Shown in pieces: positions 50,641-58,391 of a DNA stretch of 64,000 bases. The stretch is taken from contig NZ_KI911467.1 in the NCBI RefSeq assembly GCF_000514775.1, forward strand, positions 62,001-126,000, given 5' to 3'. The notes beneath the pieces are model-generated. The model searched no databases. It saw only the letters and a program-made list of their open reading frames with translations, and had not been told where the DNA came from. This DNA comes from Salinispora pacifica CNR114 (GTDB taxonomy: Bacteria; Actinomycetota; Actinomycetes; Mycobacteriales; Micromonosporaceae). The translations under genes were made by a program, and so were the position numbers. Position 1 is the first letter of the stretch; each line of letters starts with the position of its first letter.

Positions 50641-51693
50641 GTGCGACTCGGGCTCAGCCTTGGTTACCAGACGGCGTGGAGTACACCTGCCGACCATCTG
50701 GCTCTGGCCCAGGAGGCGGACCGGCTCGGCTACACGGTGGTGTGGGCGGCGGAGGCGTACGGCTCCGACTCGCCGAGCATGCTCGCCTGGATGGCCGGCC
50801 AGACCAAGCGGATCGAGCTCGGTAGCGCGGTGATGCAGATTCCCGGTCGCACCCCGGCGATGACCGCGATGACCGCCGCGACCATCGACGCTCTCTCCGG
50901 TGGCCGGTTCCGGCTTGGCCTGGGGGTGTCCGGTCCGCAGGTCTCCGAGGGCTGGCACGGCGTACGGTTCGGCCGCCCGCTCGCCCGGACCCGGGAGTTC
51001 GTCGACATCGTTCGGCTGGCGGTGGCCCGCAAGGAGGTCACCTACACCGGCGACTTCTACACCCTGCCGCTGCCCGACGGCCCGGGCAAGGCGCTGCGCC
51101 TGGGCTTCCACCCGCCCCGGGAGTACATCCCGACCTACCTGGCCGCCGTCGGTCCGAAGAACCTGGAACTCGCTGGCGAGATCGCCGACGGCTGGCTCGC
51201 CGTCTTCTACGCGCCGGAGTTCGCCGCGGAGCAGCTCGCTGCGATCCGCGCCGGACGGGCCCGCGCCGGGAAGGAGCTGTCCGGCTTCGATGTGGTTCCC
51301 TCGGTGCCGGTGGTGATCGGTGACGATGTCGCCAACTGCGCCGAACTGGTCCGCTGGTACGCCGCGCTCTACATCGGTGGTATGGGCAGCCGGCAGCAGA
51401 ACTTCTACAACCAGCTCGCCACCCGGATGGGGTACGGCGAGGCTGCGCGCGAGGTGCAGGAGCTGTACCTGGCCAGGCGGCACCGCGACGCGGCCGCTGC
51501 AGTGCCGCTGGAGTTGATCGACCGTACCTCGCTGCTGGGTCCGAAGGAGCGCATCGCCGAGCGGATGCGGGAGTTCGCCGCTGCCGGCGTCACCACGCTG
51601 TCGGTGACCCTCTTCGTGGCCGACCGGGACAGCGGCGTGCAGACCCTACGGACCGTCGCCGAGGCGCTGGATCTCGCGGGAGTCGGCGAGTGA
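50641..51693 (+). CDS. LLM-class, probably F420-dependent, oxidoreductase
   Basis: 350 residues, luciferase-like TIM barrel. LGLSLGYQTAW at the start, VVWAAEAYGSDS, IELGSAVMQIPGRTPAMTA and a YLAAVGPKNLELAGEIADGW segment are typical of actinobacterial F420-dependent LLM proteins. It would transfer hydride between F420H2 and an unknown substrate. GTG 50641 is used because GGGAGGA lies four bases upstream. The stop overlaps the uppP start (GTGA), so the two are one transcript. Confidence 0.9.
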   Translation: MRLGLSLGYQTAWSTPADHLALAQEADRLGYTVVWAAEAYGSDSPSMLAWMAGQTKRIELGSAVMQIPGRTPAMTAMTAATIDALSGGRFRLGLGVSGPQVSEGWHGVRFGRPLARTREFVDIVRLAVARKEVTYTGDFYTLPLPDGPGKALRLGFHPPREYIPTYLAAVGPKNLELAGEIADGWLAVFYAPEFAAEQLAAIRAGRARAGKELSGFDVVPSVPVVIGDDVANCAELVRWYAALYIGGMGSRQQNFYNQLATRMGYGEAAREVQELYLARRHRDAAAAVPLELIDRTSLLGPKERIAERMREFAAAGVTTLSVTLFVADRDSGVQTLRTVAEALDLAGVGE

Positions 51694-52526
51694 CCTGGGT
51701 CGAGGCCATTGTCCTGGGCATCGTGCAGGGCCTGACCGAATTCCTGCCGATCAGCTCGTCGGGCCATCTGCGGATCACCTCAGCGATCTTCTTCGAGCAG
51801 GATGCCGGGGCGTCGTTCACCGCCGTCACCCAGCTCGGCACCGAGGCGGCGGTGCTGCTCTACTTCGCCAAGGACATCTGGCGAATCACCCGTACCTGGG
51901 TCGTCGGAATCTGGGATCGGTCTGTGCGCAGCAGCCTCGACTACCGGATGGGCTGGTACGTCATCGTCGGCTCGATTCCCATCGGCGTCTTCGGCCTCCT
52001 GTTCAAGGACCAGATCCGGGAGACCGCGCGGAACCTGTGGCTGGTCGCCAGCACCCTGATCCTGTTCGCCTTCGTGCTGGCGTTCGCCGAGTACTGGGGC
52101 CGGCAGACGCGGACGCTGCAGAACTTCCGGATGCGCGACGGTGTGGTGATGGGTTTCGCGCAGGCGATGGCGCTGATACCCGGCGTGTCCCGATCGGGGG
52201 GGACGCTCACCGCCGGCCTGCTGCTCAACCTGACCCGGGAGACCGCGGCCCGATATTCGTTCCTGCTGGCCATTCCCGCGGTGGTGATGTCGGGCGTGCT
52301 CAGCCTCGAGGACGTCTTCGCTCCGGCAGCGCCGGGCACCTCGGTGCCGAGCGGGGCGCAGATGATCGTGGCCACGGTGGTCGCCTTCGCCGTGGGATAC
52401 GCGGCCATCGCCTGGCTGCTGCGCTACGTGGCGCGCCACACCCTGTACATCTTTGTGCTGTATCGGGTGGCGTTGGGAACGCTGGTGCTCGCCCTGCTGC
52501 TGACCGGCACAATCAGCGCCACCTGA
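51690..52526 (+). CDS. uppP: undecaprenyl-diphosphatase UppP/BacA
   Basis: 278 residues, about eight membrane helices. The two signature motifs are GLTEFLPISSSGHL (with the catalytic Glu and Ser) and GVSRSGGTLTAGLLL (with the essential Arg). It hydrolyses undecaprenyl diphosphate to the monophosphate, recycling the lipid carrier for peptidoglycan and other wall glycans, and gives bacitracin tolerance. The GTG overlaps the preceding stop by four bases. A hairpin follows the gene. Confidence 0.96.
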   Translation: MTWVEAIVLGIVQGLTEFLPISSSGHLRITSAIFFEQDAGASFTAVTQLGTEAAVLLYFAKDIWRITRTWVVGIWDRSVRSSLDYRMGWYVIVGSIPIGVFGLLFKDQIRETARNLWLVASTLILFAFVLAFAEYWGRQTRTLQNFRMRDGVVMGFAQAMALIPGVSRSGGTLTAGLLLNLTRETAARYSFLLAIPAVVMSGVLSLEDVFAPAAPGTSVPSGAQMIVATVVAFAVGYAAIAWLLRYVARHTLYIFVLYRVALGTLVLALLLTGTISAT

Positions 52527-52541
52527 CCCGCTCGCGCCGAC

Positions 52542-52570
52542 GCGCCCGGCACGAAAGCCGGCCCGGGCGC
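52542..52570 (+). terminator. probable terminator hairpin after uppP
   Basis: GCGCCCGG (52542-52549) pairs with CCGGGCGC (52563-52570); an alternative inner stem CCGGC-ACGAAA-GCCGG exists. It begins 15 bases after the uppP stop; no T-run. Confidence 0.5.
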
Positions 52571-52605
52571 ATCGGTGGGCCCGAGGTGGAGCAGGCTCTA
52601 GGGTG

Positions 52606-53316
52606 GTGACCGTGGCGACGCTACTGCTCTTACGACACGGCCGGACGACCGCGAACGCGGCCGGCGGGCTGGCCGGTCGGCAGCCGGTCGAGCTGGACGA
52701 GACCGGCCGTACCCAGGCCACCGCGGTCGGCGAGCGGCTCCGGCTGCTTTCCTGCCCAACCGTGGTGACCAGCCCGTTGGTCCGTTGTCGGCAGACCCTG
52801 GACCGGGCGTTGCCCGAGGCCGTGCCGGTGGTGGAGGAGGGGCTGACCGAGTGCGGGTACGGCAGCTGGGAGGGGCAGCCGCTGAAACAGCTCGCGAAGG
52901 ACGCGCTCTGGCCGGTCGTGCAGCAGCATCCCAGCGCGGCGGTCTTCCCGGGTGGGGAGGCGATGGCGAGCATGGCGGCCCGGGCGGTGGCCGCGGTGCG
53001 CACCTGGGATGCTCGGGTGAGCGCGGAGCACGGGCCGGACGCGGTCTGGCTGGCCTGCACCCACGGCGACGTGATCAAAGCGATCGTGGCGGACGCGCTC
53101 GGCCTGCACCTGGACCTCTTCCAGCGGCTCATCGTGGATCCGGCCTCGGTCACGGCGATCCGCTACACCCCGCTGCGTCCGTTCCTGGTGCGGCTCAACG
53201 ACACCGGCGGCGATCTGACCGCGTTGGTCCCGCCCCCGCCGAAGCGGGGTAGGCGGAAGCGCCGTACCGCGGATTCGGACGCCACGATCGGGGGCGGCGC
53301 CGGGGCAGGGGCCTGA
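52606..53316 (+). CDS. histidine phosphatase family protein (MSMEG_4193 type)
   Basis: 236 residues. The catalytic histidine motif is LLLRHGRTTAN near the start, with the proton donor region EECGYG-like (LTECGYGSWEG) and the second His in CTHGDVIKAI. Phosphomutase-like fold; phosphatase activity is more likely than mutase. The C-terminal 35 residues are a basic then Gly-rich tail. Three GTG codons (52603, 52606, 52612) compete for the start. It is the first gene of the conserved run with DUF3090, the SCO1664-like kinase and mshC. Confidence 0.88.
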   Translation: MTVATLLLLRHGRTTANAAGGLAGRQPVELDETGRTQATAVGERLRLLSCPTVVTSPLVRCRQTLDRALPEAVPVVEEGLTECGYGSWEGQPLKQLAKDALWPVVQQHPSAAVFPGGEAMASMAARAVAAVRTWDARVSAEHGPDAVWLACTHGDVIKAIVADALGLHLDLFQRLIVDPASVTAIRYTPLRPFLVRLNDTGGDLTALVPPPPKRGRRKRRTADSDATIGGGAGAGA

Positions 53317-53467
53317 CCCGTTCCGACGATCGCGTCGGCGCTGGCGAGGGGCAACGCGGCCCGGGCGGTCCCGGCGGGACCGAGGGTCGTCGCGGCGCGG
53401 CGGCGCCGCACGGCGATTCCGGTCGGTGGGGTGCGCGCCGTGCGGGTGCGCCGGATAGGGTCGAGGT

Positions 53468-54055
53468 ATGACCCACCAGGTGCACGCCTTCGAGCCGCCG
53501 GAGCGGTTCGTCGCCGGAACCGTCGGGCCGCCGGGGGATCGTACGTTCTTTCTCCAGGCCCGCGGCGGTGGCCGGCTGGTCAGTGTCGCGCTGGAGAAGG
53601 TCCAGGTCTCACTGCTGGCGGAGAAACTTGAGGAGTTGCTCTCCGAGGCGCAACGGCGGTTTGGGGTGAAGCTACCGGAGACCGGCCCGGTCGGTGGGGA
53701 CAACGACCCGCTGGACACCCCCGTCGACGAGGAGTTCCGGGTCGGCACCCTGGGGCTGGCCTTTGATGTGGACACCGAAACGGTCGTGATCGAGGCGATC
53801 GCGGTCGGCGAGGCCGAGGTCGAGGTTGGGGCCGCCGAGGCTGCCGCTGAGGTCGAGTTGGACGAGTCGGACGACGAGGAGCCAGACGACGACCTGGACC
53901 GGCTGCGGGTGCGGTTGACCCCGGAGGCGACCCGCGAGTTCATCGGACGGGCCCGGCGGGTGGTGAACGCGGGCCGGCCGCCGTGTCCGCTCTGCGGCCA
54001 GCCCCTCGACCCGGTCGGCCACCTCTGCCCGCGCCACAACGGCTACCACCGGTGA
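53468..54055 (+). CDS. DUF3090 family protein
   Basis: 195 residues. The start MTHQVHAFEPPERFVAGTVG and FFLQARGGGRLVSVALEKVQV are the DUF3090 pattern. The middle is acidic (EVELDESDDEEPDDDLD). The C-terminus carries a zinc-ribbon-like CPLC-x9-C segment ending in CPRHNGY. Function unknown; the gene is almost always next to a histidine phosphatase gene and a SCO1664-like gene in actinobacteria. The stop overlaps the next GTG (GTGA), indicating coupled translation. Confidence 0.88.
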   Translation: MTHQVHAFEPPERFVAGTVGPPGDRTFFLQARGGGRLVSVALEKVQVSLLAEKLEELLSEAQRRFGVKLPETGPVGGDNDPLDTPVDEEFRVGTLGLAFDVDTETVVIEAIAVGEAEVEVGAAEAAAEVELDESDDEEPDDDLDRLRVRLTPEATREFIGRARRVVNAGRPPCPLCGQPLDPVGHLCPRHNGYHR

Positions 54056-54891
54056 CCTCATCTGAGCTGTACCGGAGCCGGGATTGGCACCAGCCGCGCC
54101 AGGACAGTGATCAGGTGCTTCGGCTGCTTCGGGAGGGCGCGCTCGAGCTGGAGGGGCGGCTGGTGGACGCCTCGAACACGACGCTACGCGCGGTCCTGAC
54201 GTTGGACGGGATGACCGCGCGTTGTGTCTACAAGCCGGTGCGGGGTGAGCGGCCCCTGTGGGACTTTCCGGATGGCAATCTCGCCGGCCGCGAGGTCGCC
54301 GCGTACCTGGTGTCGGCGGCCACCGGATGGGACCTGGTGCCGCCGACGGTGCTGCGCGACGGGCCGCTCGGCCCCGGCTCCTGTCAGCTGTGGATCGACG
54401 AGCCGGTGGAGCCGGAGCCACTGGTCGGGTTTGTTCCGACCGACAAACTGCCGCCCCAGTGGTTGGCGGTGGCCGCGGCCCGGGACGAGGAGGGCATCCC
54501 GTACGCCCTGGCACACGCCGACGACCCGCGGCTCGCCCGGCTGGCCGTGCTGGACGCGGTTATCAACAACGCCGACCGCAAGGGTGGACATGTCCTGGTC
54601 GGCCCGGACGGCCGACTCTACGGCGTGGATCACGGGGTCAGCTTCCACGTGGAGGAGAAGCTGCGCACGGTCTTGTGGGGTTGGGCGGGCCGCGAGCTGC
54701 CGGCGGACTCGGCGGAGGTGCTTGCGGCACTCGCCGGCGCGGTCGCCGGGGAGCTGGGCGGTGCTCTCGCCGAGCACCTCACTGTCAGCGAAGTCGCCGA
54801 GTTGGCTTCCCGGATCGGGCGGCTACGGGCCGCCGGACGATTCCCGTTGCCGTCGCGGCAGTGGCCGGCGATGCCGTGGCCACCTATGTGA
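54052..54891 (+). CDS. SCO1664-family, PI3/4-kinase-like protein
   Basis: 279 residues. Kinase-like residues can be traced: RCVYKPVRGERPLWDFP (Lys of the nucleotide pocket), REVAAYLVSAATGWDLVPPT (Glu helix), AVLDAVINNADRKGGHVLVG (catalytic loop D-x3-N-N-x-D) and LYGVDHGVSF (metal-binding DHG, like DFG). This is the PI3/PI4-kinase/HipA-like superfamily. A phosphate acceptor is not known. The GTG overlaps the DUF3090 stop, and mshC follows 67 bases on. Confidence 0.88.
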   Translation: MTSSELYRSRDWHQPRQDSDQVLRLLREGALELEGRLVDASNTTLRAVLTLDGMTARCVYKPVRGERPLWDFPDGNLAGREVAAYLVSAATGWDLVPPTVLRDGPLGPGSCQLWIDEPVEPEPLVGFVPTDKLPPQWLAVAAARDEEGIPYALAHADDPRLARLAVLDAVINNADRKGGHVLVGPDGRLYGVDHGVSFHVEEKLRTVLWGWAGRELPADSAEVLAALAGAVAGELGGALAEHLTVSEVAELASRIGRLRAAGRFPLPSRQWPAMPWPPM

Positions 54892-54958
54892 GCGGCTGTC
54901 ACCTTAGTCACCTCTCGTGTTCCCCGGAGCCCGCTGGCGGCTGGTTAGGCTGGCGGTC

Positions 54959-56197
54959 ATGGACTCTTGGGCGGGACACGAGGTGCCGCGGCTGCCGGGC
55001 CAGGGCGGGCCGTTGATGTTGTTTGACTCGGCCCGGCGGGGCATGGCCGCCAGCGCGCCGACCGGCACCGGCACCATGTACGTCTGCGGCATCACCCCGT
55101 ATGACGCCACCCACCTCGGGCACGCCGCCACCATGATCACCTTCGACCTGATTCAGCGGGTGTGGCGGGACGCGGGGCGGGACGTGACGTATGTGCAGAA
55201 CGTGACTGATATCGATGATCCGCTGCTGGAGCGGGCCGCCCGGGACGGCGAGGACTGGAAGGTCCTGGCGATGCGGGAGACCGCGCTGTTCCGGGAGGAC
55301 ATGGCGGCGCTGCGGATTATCCCGCCGGAGCACTACGTCGGTGCGGTGGAGTCGATCCCGGACATCGCCGAGCGGGTCCTGACCCTGGTGAAGGAGGGCG
55401 CCGGCTACCGGCTCGAGGACGGCACCGGCGATGTCTACTTCGACATCGCGGCCGCGCCCCGGTTCGGGTACGAGTCCCACCTGAGCCGGGAGCAGATGCT
55501 GGAGATCTTCCCCGAGCGCGGTGGTGACCCGGACCGAGCGGGAAAGCGCGACCCGCTCGATCCGCTGCTGTGGCGTGGTGCCCGCGCCGACGAGCCATCG
55601 TGGCCCGGCGGGGAGCTGGGCCCCGGCCGCCCTGGCTGGCATATCGAGTGCGCCGTGATCGCGCTGGATCTGCTCGGTACGCAGATCGATGTGCAGGGCG
55701 GCGGCAATGATCTGATCTTCCCGCACCATGAGTGCTCGGCCGCCCACGCCGAGCTGCTGACCGGGCAGGCCCCGTTCGCCGGGCACTACGTGCACGCCGG
55801 CATGATCGGGCTGGACGGGGAGAAGATGTCCAAGTCCCGCGGCAACCTGGTCTTCGTCTCCCGGTTGCGAGCCGACCAGGTGGATCCGATGGCGGTCCGG
55901 CTGGCCCTGATGAGCGGGCACTACCGTAGCGACCGCTCCTGGAGCGACGAGCTGTTGGCGACCGCGCAGGAGCGGCTGGGCCGATGGCGGCGGGCTGCCG
56001 CGTTGCCCGGCGGGCCGTCCGCGGAGGCGTTTCTGGCCACGCTTCGTGCGCGCCTCGCCGACGACCTCGACACCCCGGGGGCGCTCGCGCTGGCGGACTC
56101 TTGGGCGGAGGCGGCACTCGTCGGTGCCGGCGACGATCCAGCGGCGCCCGCGCTCTTCACCCGGGCCCTGGACGCCCTGCTCGGCGTCCGTCTGTGA
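54959..56197 (+). CDS. mshC: L-cysteine:1D-myo-inositol 2-amino-2-deoxy-alpha-D-glucopyranoside ligase
   Basis: 412 residues, the normal MshC length. It is a cysteinyl-tRNA synthetase relative: zinc ligand Cys43 in YVCGITPYDATHLGHA, which also contains the HIGH-like HLGH, and KMSKSRGN at Lys289. Diagnostic for MshC and not CysS are the short length, the MDSWAGHEVPRLPG start and the lack of the tRNA anticodon domain. It joins cysteine to GlcN-Ins using ATP, the third step of mycothiol synthesis in the cytosol. Upstream in-frame residues (to 54917) are unlikely to be translated. The gene is followed by a hairpin. Confidence 0.96.
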   Translation: MDSWAGHEVPRLPGQGGPLMLFDSARRGMAASAPTGTGTMYVCGITPYDATHLGHAATMITFDLIQRVWRDAGRDVTYVQNVTDIDDPLLERAARDGEDWKVLAMRETALFREDMAALRIIPPEHYVGAVESIPDIAERVLTLVKEGAGYRLEDGTGDVYFDIAAAPRFGYESHLSREQMLEIFPERGGDPDRAGKRDPLDPLLWRGARADEPSWPGGELGPGRPGWHIECAVIALDLLGTQIDVQGGGNDLIFPHHECSAAHAELLTGQAPFAGHYVHAGMIGLDGEKMSKSRGNLVFVSRLRADQVDPMAVRLALMSGHYRSDRSWSDELLATAQERLGRWRRAAALPGGPSAEAFLATLRARLADDLDTPGALALADSWAEAALVGAGDDPAAPALFTRALDALLGVRL

Positions 56198-56285
56198 CCT
56201 ACCGGGCAGTCCGACGGCCGGCAGGCGGCCCACTCGGCGCGGGTGGCCTCGGGGGCCGTCGCCCTCCGCTCGGGGGCGCTTGGTT

Positions 56286-56306
56286 GGGCTGCCGTGTCGG
56301 CAGCCC
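56286..56306. terminator. terminator hairpin between mshC and gntR-type gene
   Basis: Perfect GGGCTGCC-GTGTC-GGCAGCCC, 8-base-pair stem and 5-base loop, between two convergent genes. Confidence 0.65.
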
Positions 56307-56332
56307 GCCACGGAGCTGGGCTGTGCGGGCCA

Positions 56333-57124
56333 TCAGCCCAGGACGAGCCCCGGGCCCGGATCCGGGTCGGTCGCCGGGGCCGGGATCCGGTACGCCTCGG
56401 TCAGGGTGGTGACCGGGCCGGGCCAGGTGGCCTGGGCGACCTCGATCGGTTTACGGCGCTCGTCGTAGGCGACGTGTAGCAGGTGTAGCACCGGGGTGTC
56501 GGGGCGGATCTGGAGGGTCTCCGCCTCGTCTCGACTGGGCTGCCGGGCACTGATCGTGTCGGTCGCGGTGACGTACCGCCGGCCGGTGGCTTCCTCGGCT
56601 TCCTGGTAGAGGGGGCGGCCGAAAGCCTCGGCCCGCTCCAGTGCGGTGCCGGCGGTGTCGGTCGGTAGGAACCAGGCGGCTCCGACCTCCACCGGGGAGT
56701 CCTCGGCGCGGACCAGGTGCCGACGACAGAGCAGCTCGGTGCCGTCGGACACGCCGAACGCGTCGGCGACCTCGGGCGGTGCGGGGGCGGGCCCGACGGA
56801 GACGAGCTGTTGCCGGTACCGGGCGGCGAGGTCGGTGTGGTAGCCACGGAAGCCGCCGTACCGGCCCCGGGAGAGCCGGTTGAGGCGGCGTCGGGTGCCG
56901 CGGACGTACGTACCGGAGCCAGGCTTCGTGATCAGGACGCCCTCGACCCGGAGTTGGTCCACGGCGCGTTGCACGGTTTGTTTGGCGACGCCGAACATTT
57001 CGGCGACGGCCGGGATGGAGGGTAGCCGCTCCCCGGGCCCCCAGTCACCGCGGCGCACCTGTGCCTTGATCTGCGCGGCGATCTGTCGGTGCGGGAACTC
57101 GGCCGCGCCCGGGTTGATCTGCAT
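56333..57124 (-). CDS. GntR/HutC-family transcriptional regulator
   Basis: 263 residues. The GntR winged helix (about 8-75) shows IAAQIKAQVRRGDWGPGERLPSIPAVAEMFGVAKQTVQRAVDQL (split) and ITKPGSGTYV. The effector domain (about 95-250) is the UTRA/chorismate-lyase type: ELLCRRHLVRAEDSPVEVGAAWF and PVLHLLHVAYDERRKPIEVAQATW. HutC-type regulators bind a small ligand that releases DNA. ATG 57124 has GAGGAGG seven bases upstream. An inverted repeat 21-32 bases before the start codon is a probable autoregulatory operator. The ligand is unknown. Confidence 0.9.
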   Translation of the reverse strand: MQINPGAAEFPHRQIAAQIKAQVRRGDWGPGERLPSIPAVAEMFGVAKQTVQRAVDQLRVEGVLITKPGSGTYVRGTRRRLNRLSRGRYGGFRGYHTDLAARYRQQLVSVGPAPAPPEVADAFGVSDGTELLCRRHLVRAEDSPVEVGAAWFLPTDTAGTALERAEAFGRPLYQEAEEATGRRYVTATDTISARQPSRDEAETLQIRPDTPVLHLLHVAYDERRKPIEVAQATWPGPVTTLTEAYRIPAPATDPDPGPGLVLG

Positions 57125-57144
57125 GCCCGCCTCCTCGTCATCAA

Positions 57145-57156
57145 CTAGGTTCCTAG
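57145..57156. promoter_or_regulatory. probable GntR operator CTAGG-TT-CCTAG
   Basis: Arms CTAGG (57145-57149) and CCTAG (57152-57156) around TT. It lies between the start codon of the GntR gene and its likely promoter, a typical autoregulation position. CTAG is rare in high-G+C DNA, which adds weight. Confidence 0.55.
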
Positions 57157-57208
57157 GATGCCGTAGCGGGTGGGTTCCCGTCCACAACCGACTCGGGACA
57201 CAAGAACA

Positions 57209-57240
57209 GTGGCCCGCCACCGGTGCGGGTGGCGGGCCAC
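57209..57240 (-). terminator. strong terminator after PAC2 gene
   Basis: Perfect 13-base arms GTGGCCCGCCACC (57209-57221) and GGTGGCGGGCCAC (57228-57240) with a 6-base loop. Read on the minus strand the hairpin begins 19 bases after the PAC2 stop and is followed by TGTTCTTGTG, a T-rich tail. Confidence 0.85.
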
Positions 57241-57259
57241 GAGGCTCGGTGCGCTCCGG

Positions 57260-58129
57260 CTACCAGGAGCCGGCGGTAGGACCGGCGGAGCCGCCGCGCC
57301 GGCGCAGGTACTTCTCAAACTCCTGGGCGATCTCGTCCCCGGTCAGCGGGGTGATGCCGGCGTCGCCGACCCGTTCCTCCAACTCGCGGACGTACTCACC
57401 GAGCTCGGCGTCCTGCTCGGCGGCGCCCCGGACCCGCTGTTCCCACTCGGCGGCCTCCTCGGCGAGGTCCGCCATCGGCACCGGCAGATCCAGCACCTCC
57501 TCGACCCGGTGCAGCAGGGCCAGGGTCGCCTTGGGACAGGGTGGGTTGTTGGCGTAGTGCGGCACATGCACCCAGAACGACACCGCGTTCACCTCGGCCC
57601 GTGAGCAGGCGTCGTGCAGGACCCCGACAATGCCGGTGGGCCCGTCGTAACGGGTGGGGGTGAGCTGGAAACGCTGTGCCGCGCCCTTGTCGGAGGCGCT
57701 TCCGCTGATCGGTAGCGGTCGGGTGTACGGCACGTCAGCCAAGAGCGCGCCGAGCAGCACCACCCGTTCGACCTCCAGGCTGTGGCAGATCTCCAGCACC
57801 TGCTCGCAGAAGGTGCGCCAGCGCATGCTCGGCTCGATGCCGCGGATCAGCACGACATCCCGCTCCGTACCGGCCGGGCTGGCGGTCATGAACCGGGTGG
57901 TGGGCCACTCCACCCGTCGGGTCTCGCCCGCCGACATCGCGATCGTGGGGCGGCTGACCTGGAAGTCGTAGAAGTCTTCCGGATCCAGCTCGGTCACCGG
58001 CCGGGCCTGCCACACCTGTTCCAGGTGTTCGACGGCGGCCGTCGAGGCATCGGCGGCGTCGTTCCAGCCTTCGAAGGCGGCGATGGCCACGGGGGATCGC
58101 AGGACCGGCAGTCCGTCGAACTCGGTCAC
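57260..58129 (-). CDS. PAC2 family protein (proteasome assembly chaperone 2-like)
   Basis: 289 residues. LRSPVAIAAFEGWNDAADASTAAVEHL, VVLIRGIEPSMRWRTFCEQVLEIC and VLLGALLADVPYTRP (each shortened here) are the PAC2 pattern found in actinobacteria and archaea. SFWVHVPHYANNPPCPKATLALLHRVEE follows near 215. The C-terminal 60 residues are a charged helix. The archaeal and eukaryotic relatives help assemble the proteasome; the bacterial role is not settled. GTG 58129 has a GAGGTGACC site upstream. Adjacent to metH and mshC as in mycobacteria (Rv2125). Confidence 0.9.
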   Translation of the reverse strand: MTEFDGLPVLRSPVAIAAFEGWNDAADASTAAVEHLEQVWQARPVTELDPEDFYDFQVSRPTIAMSAGETRRVEWPTTRFMTASPAGTERDVVLIRGIEPSMRWRTFCEQVLEICHSLEVERVVLLGALLADVPYTRPLPISGSASDKGAAQRFQLTPTRYDGPTGIVGVLHDACSRAEVNAVSFWVHVPHYANNPPCPKATLALLHRVEEVLDLPVPMADLAEEAAEWEQRVRGAAEQDAELGEYVRELEERVGDAGITPLTGDEIAQEFEKYLRRRGGSAGPTAGSW

Positions 58130-58356
58130 GCGGTCACCTCGTCCCGCCCGTCGGGGCGGTGCCGGGCAGGTGCCCGATCGGCCGGCCACCATGCGTCGTG
58201 GCGTCGCTGTAGTCCCTCACGTCCGTCAGCCTACGTGCCAGGGGTGGGAACCGGACCGTCGGCCGCGCCGATCTATCAATCGACGAAACAATCACCCGGG
58301 CGACAAAGGGGCAGCGTGTGCTGGTTACCCCAGGTGGGGCCCGGCAGCCGGGGCTA

Positions 58357-58375
58357 GACCACATTCCGTGTGGTC
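58357..58375 (+). promoter_or_regulatory. perfect hairpin just before metH
   Basis: GACCACA-TTCCG-TGTGGTC, a 7-base-pair stem with a 5-base loop, ending 16 bases before the GTG start. It could be an operator or affect ribosome access. I see no cobalamin riboswitch B12 box. Confidence 0.4.
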
Positions 58376-58391
58376 GCAGTAACCTGAAGCT

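Noticed and set aside
58130..58391. Cobalamin or SAH riboswitch before metH.
   Set aside because: I could find neither a B12 box (GCCACTG) in a proper context nor the SAH core motif.
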